DNA of 24,236 nucleotides from a virus. Position 1 is the first letter of the stretch; every line of letters starts with the position of its first letter. The position numbers and the translations under genes are program-made. Positions 15,478 through 21,172 of this stretch are shown here, in pieces. The notes under the pieces were generated by a model. The model saw only the letters and a list, made by a program, of their open reading frames with translations, made no database searches and was not told the DNA's origin. The stretch is from IMG/VR virus record IMGVR_UViG_3300043436_000322, positions 1 through 24,236 of that record. One strand, written 5' to 3'.

Positions 15478-16243
15478 GCTTTCTTAAATCTATTTAGTTC
15501 TCTTTGTTCAATTTCTGTTTTTTGTTTCTCGAAGGTGAGATAGGTGAGACATTGATGTAATCCGTATGCGGTAACTTCATCAAACTTTGTGATATCTCCT
15601 TTAGCGACTGCATATATGCTAGTATACCAGCCCCATTGTTTAGTAAACTGTCCTCTTTCAGAATAATCCTCCTCTGCCTTCTGCTCGGTTTCTGATTCAT
15701 CAGGCTCTCCAAATAGGACAGGGTAGAATTTAATAACTCGTTCCCTAAATGATAAAAAAAAACCCTAGCAGATATAGCTATCTCCATAGGCATATACTTC
15801 ATGAGCTCATGGTATTCCTCCCCTGCAGTGTATGGAGCTATCTCATACTTATCCTTACTCTTGTTAATGATGGGCCTGTACATCACAGCCATTGCTTTAT
15901 GGAATCCTTCCCAGTCATTGAGGTGATGTTCTAGATCTATATACTCACCCCATGAAATCTCTTCCAGGTTAGGAATGAATCCGAACTCCATCTCCTTTAA
16001 TTTGAACGTCTGATAGAACTGTGGCTTAACTGAAAATATCTTATTGAAATGCTCTACCAGGTTATTCATATCCTTTACCTTAATGGTAGCCACATCCTTC
16101 AAATCAATGCCGCAGAATATCTCAATCATCTTCTGAGCTATGAATTCCTCATCATTACTATTCTGCTGTACCTTTAGGAATTTCTGATAGTTCACTAATG
16201 GTATCTCTGCTATGCTCTCAGGTACGGTTAAATCTAGTTTCAT
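15474..16243 (-). CDS. Tail-assembly-chaperone-like protein, -1 frameshift product
   Basis: Reading codons 1-163 in frame 0 and then slipping back one base at the run of nine T (15762-15754) gives a 256-residue product. The shared part contains LEEISWGEYIDLEHHLNDWE, AVMYRPI and YHELMKYMPMEIAISARVFF, a pattern like tail or baseplate assembly chaperones. The -1 extension starts LSFRERVIKFYPVLFG, has an acidic linker GEPDESETEQKAEED, then KQWGWYTSIYAVAKGDITKF and CLTYLTFEKQKTEIEQ, and ends at TGA 15476-15474. The WGWYTSIYAVAKGDI block looks like genuine conserved protein, and the stop forms an ATGA overlap with the next gene. Programmed ribosomal slippage, polymerase slippage or a homopolymer length error could all explain it. 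Confidence 0.62.
15494..16243 (-). CDS. Tail-assembly-chaperone-like protein, 0-frame product
   Basis: Without slippage the gene gives 249 residues, MKLDLTVPESIAEIPLVNYQ onward. It continues past the T9 run as FYHLGNELLNSTLSYLESLM. The early part of this extension could be a real helix. The last 50 residues (RRQRRIILKEDSLLNNG to SPSRNKKQKLNKEN) read like out-of-frame translation of the WGWYTSIY region. Tail chaperone genes of phages such as lambda make a short and a frameshifted long product in a fixed ratio; here the short form is unusually long. It starts right after the 53-residue gene, whose stop overlaps its ATG. Confidence 0.55.
   Translation of the reverse strand: MKLDLTVPESIAEIPLVNYQKFLKVQQNSNDEEFIAQKMIEIFCGIDLKDVATIKVKDMNNLVEHFNKIFSVKPQFYQTFKLKEMEFGFIPNLEEISWGEYIDLEHHLNDWEGFHKAMAVMYRPIINKSKDKYEIAPYTAGEEYHELMKYMPMEIAISARVFFYHLGNELLNSTLSYLESLMNQKPSRRQRRIILKEDSLLNNGAGILAYMQSLKEISQSLMKLPHTDYINVSPISPSRNKKQKLNKEN
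15754..15763 (-). promoter_or_regulatory. Candidate slippery site for -1 frameshift (T9 run)
   Basis: On the minus strand the codons read GTT TTT TTT TAT: nine consecutive T after a G, containing the slippery heptamer T TTT TTT in the correct frame. Tandem re-pairing by -1 keeps full anticodon matches. Long T/A runs also cause RNA polymerase slippage. I did not find a convincing stimulatory hairpin by eye in the following bases, which favours simple slippage at the homopolymer or a sequence error over a classical pseudoknot-driven event. Confidence 0.55.
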
Positions 16244-16401
16244 TTTCTTTCATTCATTACATGATGATAGGCAGCTCTTAACATCTCAAAGTGCTCACTG
16301 AATCTCCTTACATTATTAAATTCAATACGCACCTTCTTGCCTGTCTTATCCAGGATATATGCCTGCACCACCACTATCATTTCATTGAGATCATTAGTCA
16401 T
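16240..16401 (-). CDS. Small protein between large terminase and tail chaperone, unknown
   Basis: A 53-codon gene, MTNDLNEMIVVVQAYILDKT then GKKVRIEFNNVRRFSEHFEM, ending YHHVMNERK. Its stop overlaps the next start (ATGA), so translation is coupled to the tail-chaperone-like gene. It is an alpha/beta peptide with a basic C-terminal helix and no membrane segment. It occupies most of the 261-nt interval after the large terminase; the other 103 nt upstream are an AT-rich leader with no clear -33/-7 promoter. No family recognised. Confidence 0.6.
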   Translation of the reverse strand: MTNDLNEMIVVVQAYILDKTGKKVRIEFNNVRRFSEHFEMLRAAYHHVMNERK

Positions 16402-16504
16402 ATCTTAATAACTCAATTCTGCGACATTTGTACTATGCATTTCTATATCCTTGTATATCACTGCTTTATCATTGGTTAGTTAAATAATTACTTTAAGTTA
16501 TCTA

Positions 16505-17713
16505 TTATATTATATAGTATTTTCCTTTATTTGGATTTTCGAGCTGATAAGAAATAGCGTATCTAATAGCATCCAGTGCATGATTCCATTTATCTATTGG
16601 AGTCTTACTCTTTTGAGATAGCCAGCAGTAGTTATTCAATTCCTTAATTAGCTCTATGCTACCCTCATCTATTATTAGATCATAATCCTGCATCAGGCTG
16701 ATACCATAGCTCACACTATCTGGTCCCTTAATGGCAGGCACCACGTTGCACCCCATAGCATTTAGCTCAGTGATTAGACGTGGCTCAGCACTATCACCTA
16801 TGATTAGGTTAGCTCCTGCTTTGCTCTTATTGATATCAGCTATCATGGAGGTAGTTAATCCCTTCTCATACAGGTGCAGCCTTAGGTATATTTTCTTATT
16901 GCCTCTATCTATGGAAGTCTCTACTAAGGTAGTAGGATCCTGTGAGAATCCGTAATCCTGCCCGAATACCACAGAGCCCATGTTCTGAAATAAGCCAATG
17001 GACCAGTTAGAGAATATCACTCCCTCTGCTTTATCTAGCCATCCCCCTAGAATTGAATGCTGGTACTTATCAGGCCTCCTCTCTCTCATGATGTTCACCT
17101 CATCTAAGAATGACTGTGGAAGATTCTCTATGTTATCCTGGTACGTTGTATGCACATAGCAAGTATCCCCATGCTCCCCATTTGTACCGGGCTGCACTCC
17201 TCTATCCTCAAAGAATCTCCTGTATATCCAGTGCTCTTTTGTGGATGGGTTGAGGATGAGCACTACCCTGTTATCCTGTTTACTGCTTCGGATGGATAGG
17301 TTAATCTTATCGAATGTGTTTTCCTCTATGAGCTCCTCTGCTTCATCCACTATCCAGGTAGTGATTCCCTGTAATGATTTTAGGTTAGCTGTTTGGTCAC
17401 CTGATGAGGTCTTAATACCTCTGAATATAATCTCACTGCCTGATGTCTTATTAACTATCTCACTCTTTGTTATCTCGAAATGGGCCTCTAATCCCATGAG
17501 CTCTATCTTCTCTTTGAATTCGGGGATGATGGATATATGGGCTGATGTCATTGTTTGCCGGGTGAATAGAATCTTATGCCCATGCTCAAATGATAGCAGG
17601 CATACCCATGCTGCCACACTAAATGATTTAGAGCTACCCCTACCTCCTGTAATTACGTAGTACCTACAATCGGATGCAAATAATCTATTATACTTCGAGC
17701 TTAGGCGAATCAT
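16505..17713 (-). CDS. terL: Terminase large subunit
   Basis: The packaging motor ATPase and nuclease that cuts concatemers and pumps DNA through the portal. It has 402 residues, typical of the compact PBSX/SPP1-like (Terminase_3) class. Walker A is GGRGSSKS (23-30), Walker B is WIVDEAEE (120-127) with the catalytic Glu, and the coupling motif is LILNPST (152-158). The RNase-H-like nuclease acidic residues are visible as GQDYG (Asp253), GDSAEP (Asp307) and HALDAIRYA (Asp381). All key residues are present. Its start overlaps the end of the small terminase by 26 nt, so the two are coupled. There is no inserted intein or frame break. Confidence 0.95.
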   Translation of the reverse strand: MIRLSSKYNRLFASDCRYYVITGGRGSSKSFSVAAWVCLLSFEHGHKILFTRQTMTSAHISIIPEFKEKIELMGLEAHFEITKSEIVNKTSGSEIIFRGIKTSSGDQTANLKSLQGITTWIVDEAEELIEENTFDKINLSIRSSKQDNRVVLILNPSTKEHWIYRRFFEDRGVQPGTNGEHGDTCYVHTTYQDNIENLPQSFLDEVNIMRERRPDKYQHSILGGWLDKAEGVIFSNWSIGLFQNMGSVVFGQDYGFSQDPTTLVETSIDRGNKKIYLRLHLYEKGLTTSMIADINKSKAGANLIIGDSAEPRLITELNAMGCNVVPAIKGPDSVSYGISLMQDYDLIIDEGSIELIKELNNYCWLSQKSKTPIDKWNHALDAIRYAISYQLENPNKGKYYII

Positions 17714-17987
17714 TGAATTCTACTACATCCTTAATGTTAAAGCTATTGATATCTACCTTAGTCTCTTGCTCCACCCGTTGCACTGGCATTCCTAACCGAT
17801 AATTTAACCACAGCTTTATGGCTGCAGTATCCCCATCTAGCACCTTATGGTATAGTGCATTGAGCACCTGCTCACATGGAGCTACCTTATCCATCTGCTC
17901 TGCTAGGGCTAGCTCTGCAGCTTTTGGTTTACGGCCTGCTCCTGGTCTCCTGCCCCCGTTTTTTACTACTGTTATCTCTTCTTTCAT
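17688..17987 (-). CDS. terS: Terminase small subunit
   Basis: A 99-residue protein expected to recognise the packaging start site and load the large subunit. The N-terminus carries the well-known GGRRPGAGRKPK motif (residues 11-22) of phage small terminases and related DNA-binding proteins. A helix follows (LALAEQMDKVAPCEQVLNAL), then TAAIKLWLNYRLGMPVQRVE, a segment common in this family. It overlaps the large subunit by 26 nt. The upstream spacer to the HAD-like gene is only 19 nt and contains no recognisable promoter. The packaging site itself is not identifiable from sequence. Confidence 0.85.
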   Translation of the reverse strand: MKEEITVVKNGGRRPGAGRKPKAAELALAEQMDKVAPCEQVLNALYHKVLDGDTAAIKLWLNYRLGMPVQRVEQETKVDINSFNIKDVVEFNDSPKLEV

Positions 17988-18006
17988 GATTGAAAAAAAC
18001 TGATTA

Positions 18007-18441
18007 TTAAAGTATAGCCCCTATTCCTTTTAATGCCCTAACTACCTCTATATTATTATCATAGTGAGTAGTAATACCTAGCTCTTTTACCTTAGCTATC
18101 TTAGCCTCATTACTCCCAGTAGCATATACATGGCTCTCAGGTATTCCCACTCTCCTAGCTAATTTTAGCATCCCTGATACCTCATCTCTAGCAGATATGA
18201 TATATACAGTGATTCCCTTCTCTACTAGGTCCATAGCTTTACGGATGGCTGATGCCTTAGTCAAGGTGCCATCATAATCGAATGATACTTTTGTAGCAGC
18301 TAACTGCTCATCAAATGCACTGCGGCATATGGCAGCTCTCTGCTCAGTAGGATATTCACTGATCATCTTCTCATCACTCATACATCTCTGCATGAATTCA
18401 TTTTCTGATTCTGACTGCTTAGGCTGTGGTATAGGCATCAT
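18007..18441 (-). CDS. HAD-fold phosphatase-like protein fused to a phage N-terminal segment
   Basis: A 144-residue protein with two parts. Residues 1-48 (MMPIPQPKQSESENEFMQRC, then EQRAAICRSAF) match a short segment widespread in phage genomes, where it occurs alone or ahead of other domains. Residues about 50-144 look like a small HAD-superfamily hydrolase. Motif I is VSFDYDGTLT, motif II is YIISAR, a Lys-containing stretch is EAKIAKVKELG, and HYDNN stands where an acidic motif IV is expected. Both motif I aspartates are present, but motif IV has only one Asp, which could weaken Mg binding. Substrate (nucleotide or DNA 3' phosphate) is unknown. It overlaps the upstream gene by 23 nt. Confidence 0.7.
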   Translation of the reverse strand: MMPIPQPKQSESENEFMQRCMSDEKMISEYPTEQRAAICRSAFDEQLAATKVSFDYDGTLTKASAIRKAMDLVEKGITVYIISARDEVSGMLKLARRVGIPESHVYATGSNEAKIAKVKELGITTHYDNNIEVVRALKGIGAIL

Positions 18442-18844
18442 ATACGTGTTTTAATTGATTCACCATTGACTGCACACATGAGCCACAGGTAGAATACTGC
18501 AGCCTCTGTGAGAATACTCTATTGTTTATCTCTAGCATCCTGTACTGCTCAGATGGTTTCATGGTTAGCTTAGGCCGGCTAAAGAATGTATCCAGGTATT
18601 CATACTCCTCAGGAGTTAATGGCTTAATAGTATTCCTACGAAAGAAAGTAGCTATCTTATCCTGGATTTTATTCCCCCATTCATTCAGCTTCTCTTTGCG
18701 TTCATCACATCCACAATCCTCCCCTACCATGTGCTTAACTATAGCCTTAATACCTGTAGCAGTAGTTACTGCTTCCACAGCATCACCTAACTGCCATTCT
18801 ACTACTGGCTCCTCTATGGGAGCTGTTACTTTTTTCTTTGCCAT
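18419..18844 (-). CDS. Conserved-looking phage protein with two Cys pairs, unknown function
   Basis: A 141-residue protein. Residues 1-15 are a basic/acidic start (MAKKKVTAPIEEPVVEW). GEDCGCDERKEKLN sits near residue 45 and STCGSCVQSMVNQLKHVYDA near the end. The middle (TPEEYEYLDTFFSRPKLTM) is helical. The CGC and CGSC pairs could form a metal-binding site or disulfide. I have seen DCGCDERKEKLN-like proteins near terminase genes of Bacteroidota phages, where they stay uncharacterised. The start shares one base with the stop of the coiled-coil gene upstream. Confidence 0.6.
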   Translation of the reverse strand: MAKKKVTAPIEEPVVEWQLGDAVEAVTTATGIKAIVKHMVGEDCGCDERKEKLNEWGNKIQDKIATFFRRNTIKPLTPEEYEYLDTFFSRPKLTMKPSEQYRMLEINNRVFSQRLQYSTCGSCVQSMVNQLKHVYDAYTTA

Positions 18845-19026
18845 TATACTATATTATTATTCTTTGCATACTCAGATAGCTCTCTAAGGTCATTCTTAAG
18901 AATCTTAATCTGCTCCTTTAATAGTTTAATCTCCTGCTCCATTAGAATGAACTCCTCATAGTTCTCTCTAGATCTCTCTTCTCTCTCTCTTATCTCCTTA
19001 TCTAATATCTCTAATATCTTTATCAT
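18844..19026 (-). CDS. Small coiled-coil protein
   Basis: A 60-residue, highly charged helical protein (MIKILEILDKEIREREERS, then EIKLLKEQIKILKNDLREL). Ile/Leu appears at heptad spacing through most of its length, a strong sign of a dimeric or longer coiled coil. It contains no cysteine, signal peptide or membrane segment. The start overlaps the end of the sigma-like gene by 4 nt (ATGA), so it may be a partner of that protein, but the function is unknown. Confidence 0.65.
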   Translation of the reverse strand: MIKILEILDKEIREREERSRENYEEFILMEQEIKLLKEQIKILKNDLRELSEYAKNNNIV

Positions 19027-19553
19027 ATCCTTTCGTAATCTTTATTAATGTAATCCTGGTAGTCCTCATTCAGTGAGTTATGGATTCTATTCTTACAGTG
19101 CTTTAAGGTAACGAATAAACTCTTTGGGCTAATGGTAGTCTCTTTGGCTAGCTTCCGGATACTCATCCCAGTATCTCTATAAATGTGCCATACTTTCTGA
19201 TCATACCAGTGCCACGAATTCACCTCCTTATCTATCTTATCCTGTATCTTAAGATATGCCTCAGTCATAGCTGTGATATCCTCATGGGCTTTGATGTTAT
19301 ATGCCTGATCTATGGATGTCATGGTAGGCTTATATCCCCTGTGCATGATTAGAAATGTATTCCGGAGCACGAAGTACATATATGGTTTATTAACCTGGTC
19401 ATTGACTATAACCTGCTCTTCACTGCAATAGGACATAATGCGAAGGTATACCTCCTGCACTATATCCTCTGCATAGAATTCCTCACCGAATGAGTTAACA
19501 ATTTTCACCCATTCATCATGATGCTTGACTATCTTAGTTACCCAGTGTGCCAT
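19023..19553 (-). CDS. RNA polymerase sigma-factor-like protein
   Basis: A 176-residue protein resembling small ECF-type sigma factors. FGEEFYAEDIVQEVYLRIMS (about 22-41) matches sigma region 2 with its EDIVQE-x-x-LR core. The C-terminal part has a helix-turn-helix of region-4 type: SIRKLAKETTISPKSLFVTL then KHCKNRIHNSL. The segment between is diverged and region 2.4, which reads the -10, is not convincing. Similar proteins occur in Flavobacteriia phages. Position just upstream of the terminase and structural genes makes a late-transcription regulator plausible. Its start overlaps the HTH gene end by 20 nt. Whether it binds core RNA polymerase is untested. Confidence 0.65.
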   Translation of the reverse strand: MAHWVTKIVKHHDEWVKIVNSFGEEFYAEDIVQEVYLRIMSYCSEEQVIVNDQVNKPYMYFVLRNTFLIMHRGYKPTMTSIDQAYNIKAHEDITAMTEAYLKIQDKIDKEVNSWHWYDQKVWHIYRDTGMSIRKLAKETTISPKSLFVTLKHCKNRIHNSLNEDYQDYINKDYERI

Positions 19554-19767
19554 AGTTTTGACGTAAATATACTCTAAAAAAGCTATCGTATATCTCCGTA
19601 GTTACGTTCCTACCTTGCATGAATCTATATAGCTTAGCATAATTCACTCCCATATCCTCAGATAAGTGAGTCAGTTTATATCTCTTGGATAGCTTATTAT
19701 GTATCTCTTTCCGCATCCAGTCTGATATCTGCTGATCATCAGAAAGGTAGATCGTCACTGCTCTCAT
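19534..19767 (-). CDS. Small helix-turn-helix protein
   Basis: About 77 residues from the ATG at 19767 (MRAVTIYLSDDQQISDWMRK). KRYKLTHLSEDMGVNYAKLY then RFMQGRNVTT has the look of a DNA-binding helix-turn-helix with a recognition helix at VNYAKLYRFMQ. A longer frame would need TTG at 19779, which I reject. A shorter start at 19716 (MRKEIHNKLSKRY) would avoid overlapping the SSB-like gene and is equally possible. The stop overlaps the sigma-like gene by 20 nt. A phage regulator acting with the sigma-like protein is a reasonable inference. Confidence 0.55.
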   Translation of the reverse strand: MRAVTIYLSDDQQISDWMRKEIHNKLSKRYKLTHLSEDMGVNYAKLYRFMQGRNVTTEIYDSFFRVYLRQNYGTLGN

Positions 19768-20095
19768 CTGTAGTGTCAAAAGTTTTTCTTAATTTATCAA
19801 CAGCACTGTTCTCTACCTTTGAACTCAGGCTCATAGTCCATGCCTCAATGGAGTTAAAGTACTTAATGGTACCATCCTGTGCCTCCCATCTGCGGCCTCT
19901 TAGGTTATAACTTACCTCTACTACTTCACCTGTTTTAAGGTTATTAGCTAGATCGCATTTATCCTGCGTTAACTGGAACGTAACATACTGCGGATACTCA
20001 TCCTGGCTCTTTAGAGTTATCTCTCTTTTTTTGAATTTGTCATTAACTGACGTTGTTGGTGTGATGAACACTACCTCTCCTTTGAATTTACTCAT
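19739..20095 (-). CDS. DUF3127 single-stranded-DNA-binding-like protein
   Basis: A 118-residue protein of the DUF3127 family, which is restricted mainly to Bacteroidota and thought to act as an SSB-like OB-fold protein. Visible family features are FKKREITLKSQDEYPQYVTF, QLTQDKCDLANNLKTGEVVE and VSYNLRGRRWEAQDG. The extreme C-terminus is DESSDDLPF, an acidic tip with a terminal Pro-Phe just like bacterial SSB tails that recruit repair enzymes. It fits the ERF and exonuclease genes upstream as a recombination and replication partner. The start overlaps the 31-residue membrane gene by 8 nt. Confidence 0.82.
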   Translation of the reverse strand: MSKFKGEVVFITPTTSVNDKFKKREITLKSQDEYPQYVTFQLTQDKCDLANNLKTGEVVEVSYNLRGRRWEAQDGTIKYFNSIEAWTMSLSSKVENSAVDKLRKTFDTTDESSDDLPF

Positions 20096-20183
20096 GGTTA
20101 TTTATGTATTTGATATAGTTTATTGTTGAAATCCAACCCCACACTATTGCAGGGGCTAGTAAAATTGAAAGTGCTAGTATCAT
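20088..20183 (-). CDS. Tiny single-helix membrane protein
   Basis: A 31-codon gene, MILALSILLAPAIVWGWIST then INYIKYINNHE. Residues 2-19 form one hydrophobic helix followed by a short polar tail. Its ATG overlaps the TGA of the preceding gene (ATGA at 20183-20180), the same junction type used through this cassette, and it overlaps the SSB-like gene by 8 nt. Such one-pass peptides often modulate host membrane proteins or superinfection, but no homologue is known to me. Confidence 0.55.
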   Translation of the reverse strand: MILALSILLAPAIVWGWISTINYIKYINNHE

Positions 20184-20395
20184 ATCTCTATGTTATAATC
20201 AGTTAATATTCTGTGGTATATATCCCTAACCTCTCCGATTAGTTCCCATTGATTTACAGGTAGCTCTCCATACTTATGCAGTGACCTTAGCTCCATGGCT
20301 ATCTCAATGAGTGCCTGTTTCATATTAACAGCTTGGCACGCTAGCTTGAAATCCTCCTGATCTTCAGGTAGATTGAATGTTAGCTTTGCTTTCAT
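20180..20395 (-). CDS. Small conserved phage protein, unknown function
   Basis: A 71-residue protein, MKAKLTFNLPEDQEDFKLAC, ending IGEVRDIYHRILTDYNIEI. The opening strand (AKLTFNLPEDQEDF) plus two helices is a pattern I recognise in early-region proteins of Bacteroidota phages, without an assigned role. It is acidic at the start, without cysteine pairs or membrane segments. It overlaps the previous gene by 32 nt and the next by 4 nt. Confidence 0.65.
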   Translation of the reverse strand: MKAKLTFNLPEDQEDFKLACQAVNMKQALIEIAMELRSLHKYGELPVNQWELIGEVRDIYHRILTDYNIEI

Positions 20396-20570
20396 CTTCT
20401 TTTTGTTTTAAATCTAATTCACTTTCATAAAAATAAGGACAACACCATTTTCTCTCATCACAATTAAGCTTAACCATCTTTCCACCATAACAACCCACTT
20501 GAGTCACTGTAGCCCAACCACTATATCTAGTTTTAACTCTGTCACCTACTTTTAAGTCATCAAATGTCAT
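20364..20570 (-). CDS. Small SH3/KOW-like protein, unknown function
   Basis: 68 residues from the ATG at 20570, MTFDDLKVGDRVKTRYSGWA. The sequence VGDRVKTRYSGWATVTQVG followed by KMVKLNCDERKW suggests a small SH3-like barrel. It has three Cys (CYGG, NCDE and a KWCCP-type pair). I prefer 20570 to the upstream Met at 20591 because 20570 forms the ATGA overlap with the preceding stop, preceded by AGAACA, like its neighbours. Function unknown; a nucleic-acid-binding or host-takeover role is possible. Confidence 0.6.
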   Translation of the reverse strand: MTFDDLKVGDRVKTRYSGWATVTQVGCYGGKMVKLNCDERKWCCPYFYESELDLKQKEDESKANIQST

Positions 20571-20770
20571 TGTTCTCTTATTATTTCCCATTTGAAATTA
20601 TATGTCTGACCTATTGTATCACCAACATCATTAGAATGTAGGATAAGCATAGTGTTTTCTTTATCATTTAGTAGTGAAGTAAACCACTCTAATTCTTCTT
20701 CATCACTATGTGAATACCAAGTATCCTCATCAAACTCAATTTCTGCTTCAATTTTTATTTTTGCTTTCAT
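20567..20770 (-). CDS. Small acidic protein, unknown function
   Basis: A 67-residue protein, MKAKIKIEAEIEFDEDTWYS, then HSDEEELEWFTSLLNDKENT. Strongly acidic, it opens with alternating charged and hydrophobic residues (a beta strand) and ends FKWEIIREQ. It starts inside an ATGA with the 35-residue gene and ends inside another ATGA with the next gene. Its DNA is visibly richer in A/T than the structural genes. Acidic phage peptides of this size can mimic DNA, but no such claim can be supported here. Confidence 0.55.
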   Translation of the reverse strand: MKAKIKIEAEIEFDEDTWYSHSDEEELEWFTSLLNDKENTMLILHSNDVGDTIGQTYNFKWEIIREQ

Positions 20771-20874
20771 TTTACTGGTTTATATGCATTAAGTCTCAGC
20801 TTCTTGAGCTCAGCATCCGTTAGTGGCTTAACCTTTTGAGCAAGTATTAACTTTCTTAGTTTACTTACTTTCAT
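20767..20874 (-). CDS. Tiny basic protein, unknown function
   Basis: A 35-codon gene, MKVSKLRKLILAQKVKPLTD then AELKKLRLNAYKPVK. Highly basic and helical with a Leu-rich face, so it could bind nucleic acid or a membrane. Its TGA overlaps the next ATG (ATGA), and it has the AAGAACAATGA start context seen at neighbouring genes. It fills most of the 156-nt interval between two longer genes. Short length keeps the confidence limited. Confidence 0.5.
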   Translation of the reverse strand: MKVSKLRKLILAQKVKPLTDAELKKLRLNAYKPVK

Positions 20875-20926
20875 TGTTCTTGTTGTTTAAAGGTTTTACA
20901 TTTATATTTTATTAATGTGGCAATTT

Positions 20927-21172
20927 TTACCCCTTATCATTAATTGATTTGTTAAAGGTTTCATTGTAGTATTGTTCTCCATCTTCATGGTCCCCAGTCC
21001 ATTCACAATCGTTATAAGCATTTACAATCTGCTCTTTTTCCATTTCTTTGGCTTGTTGAAATATATCACTTGTTCTTAAATCAATAAATAACTTTCCCAT
21101 CCTATCTTTATTCCAACTTAATTTCTCTGAACATAGTTGTTCAAATAACCACTCTACTGCTGTTTGTTTCAT
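20927..21172 (-). CDS. Small conserved phage protein, unknown function
   Basis: An 81-residue protein, MKQTAVEWLFEQLCSEKLSW, then FQQAKEMEKEQIVNAYNDCE. The KQTAVEWLxEQL start and IFxQAKEMEKEQIxxAY core are characteristic of a short family found very widely in Bacteroidota phages and prophages. It has never, to my knowledge, been given a function. It is mostly helical, acidic at its end (EWTGDHEDGEQYYNETF). It overlaps the previous gene by 4 nt, with the AAAGAACAATGA context. Confidence 0.75.
   Translation of the reverse strand: MKQTAVEWLFEQLCSEKLSWNKDRMGKLFIDLRTSDIFQQAKEMEKEQIVNAYNDCEWTGDHEDGEQYYNETFNKSINDKG

Noticed and set aside
16402-16504. AT-rich 103-nt gap after the large terminase, checked for a promoter or terminator
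   Set aside because: No TTTG/TAnnTTTG pair and no stem with U-run found; it contains only an 11-codon frame (MHSTNVAELSY) too short to support.
17688-20183. Possible defence or toxin-antitoxin system among the small genes before the terminase
   Set aside because: The small HTH, coiled-coil and Cys proteins lack toxin motifs, and their overlaps fit a phage regulatory/packaging operon better.
20875-20926. Remnant frame ending ...KQQEQ just before the 35-residue gene
   Set aside because: It reads from a stop with no ATG, GTG or TTG start, so it is not a gene; the AGAACAATGA end may be a leftover junction.
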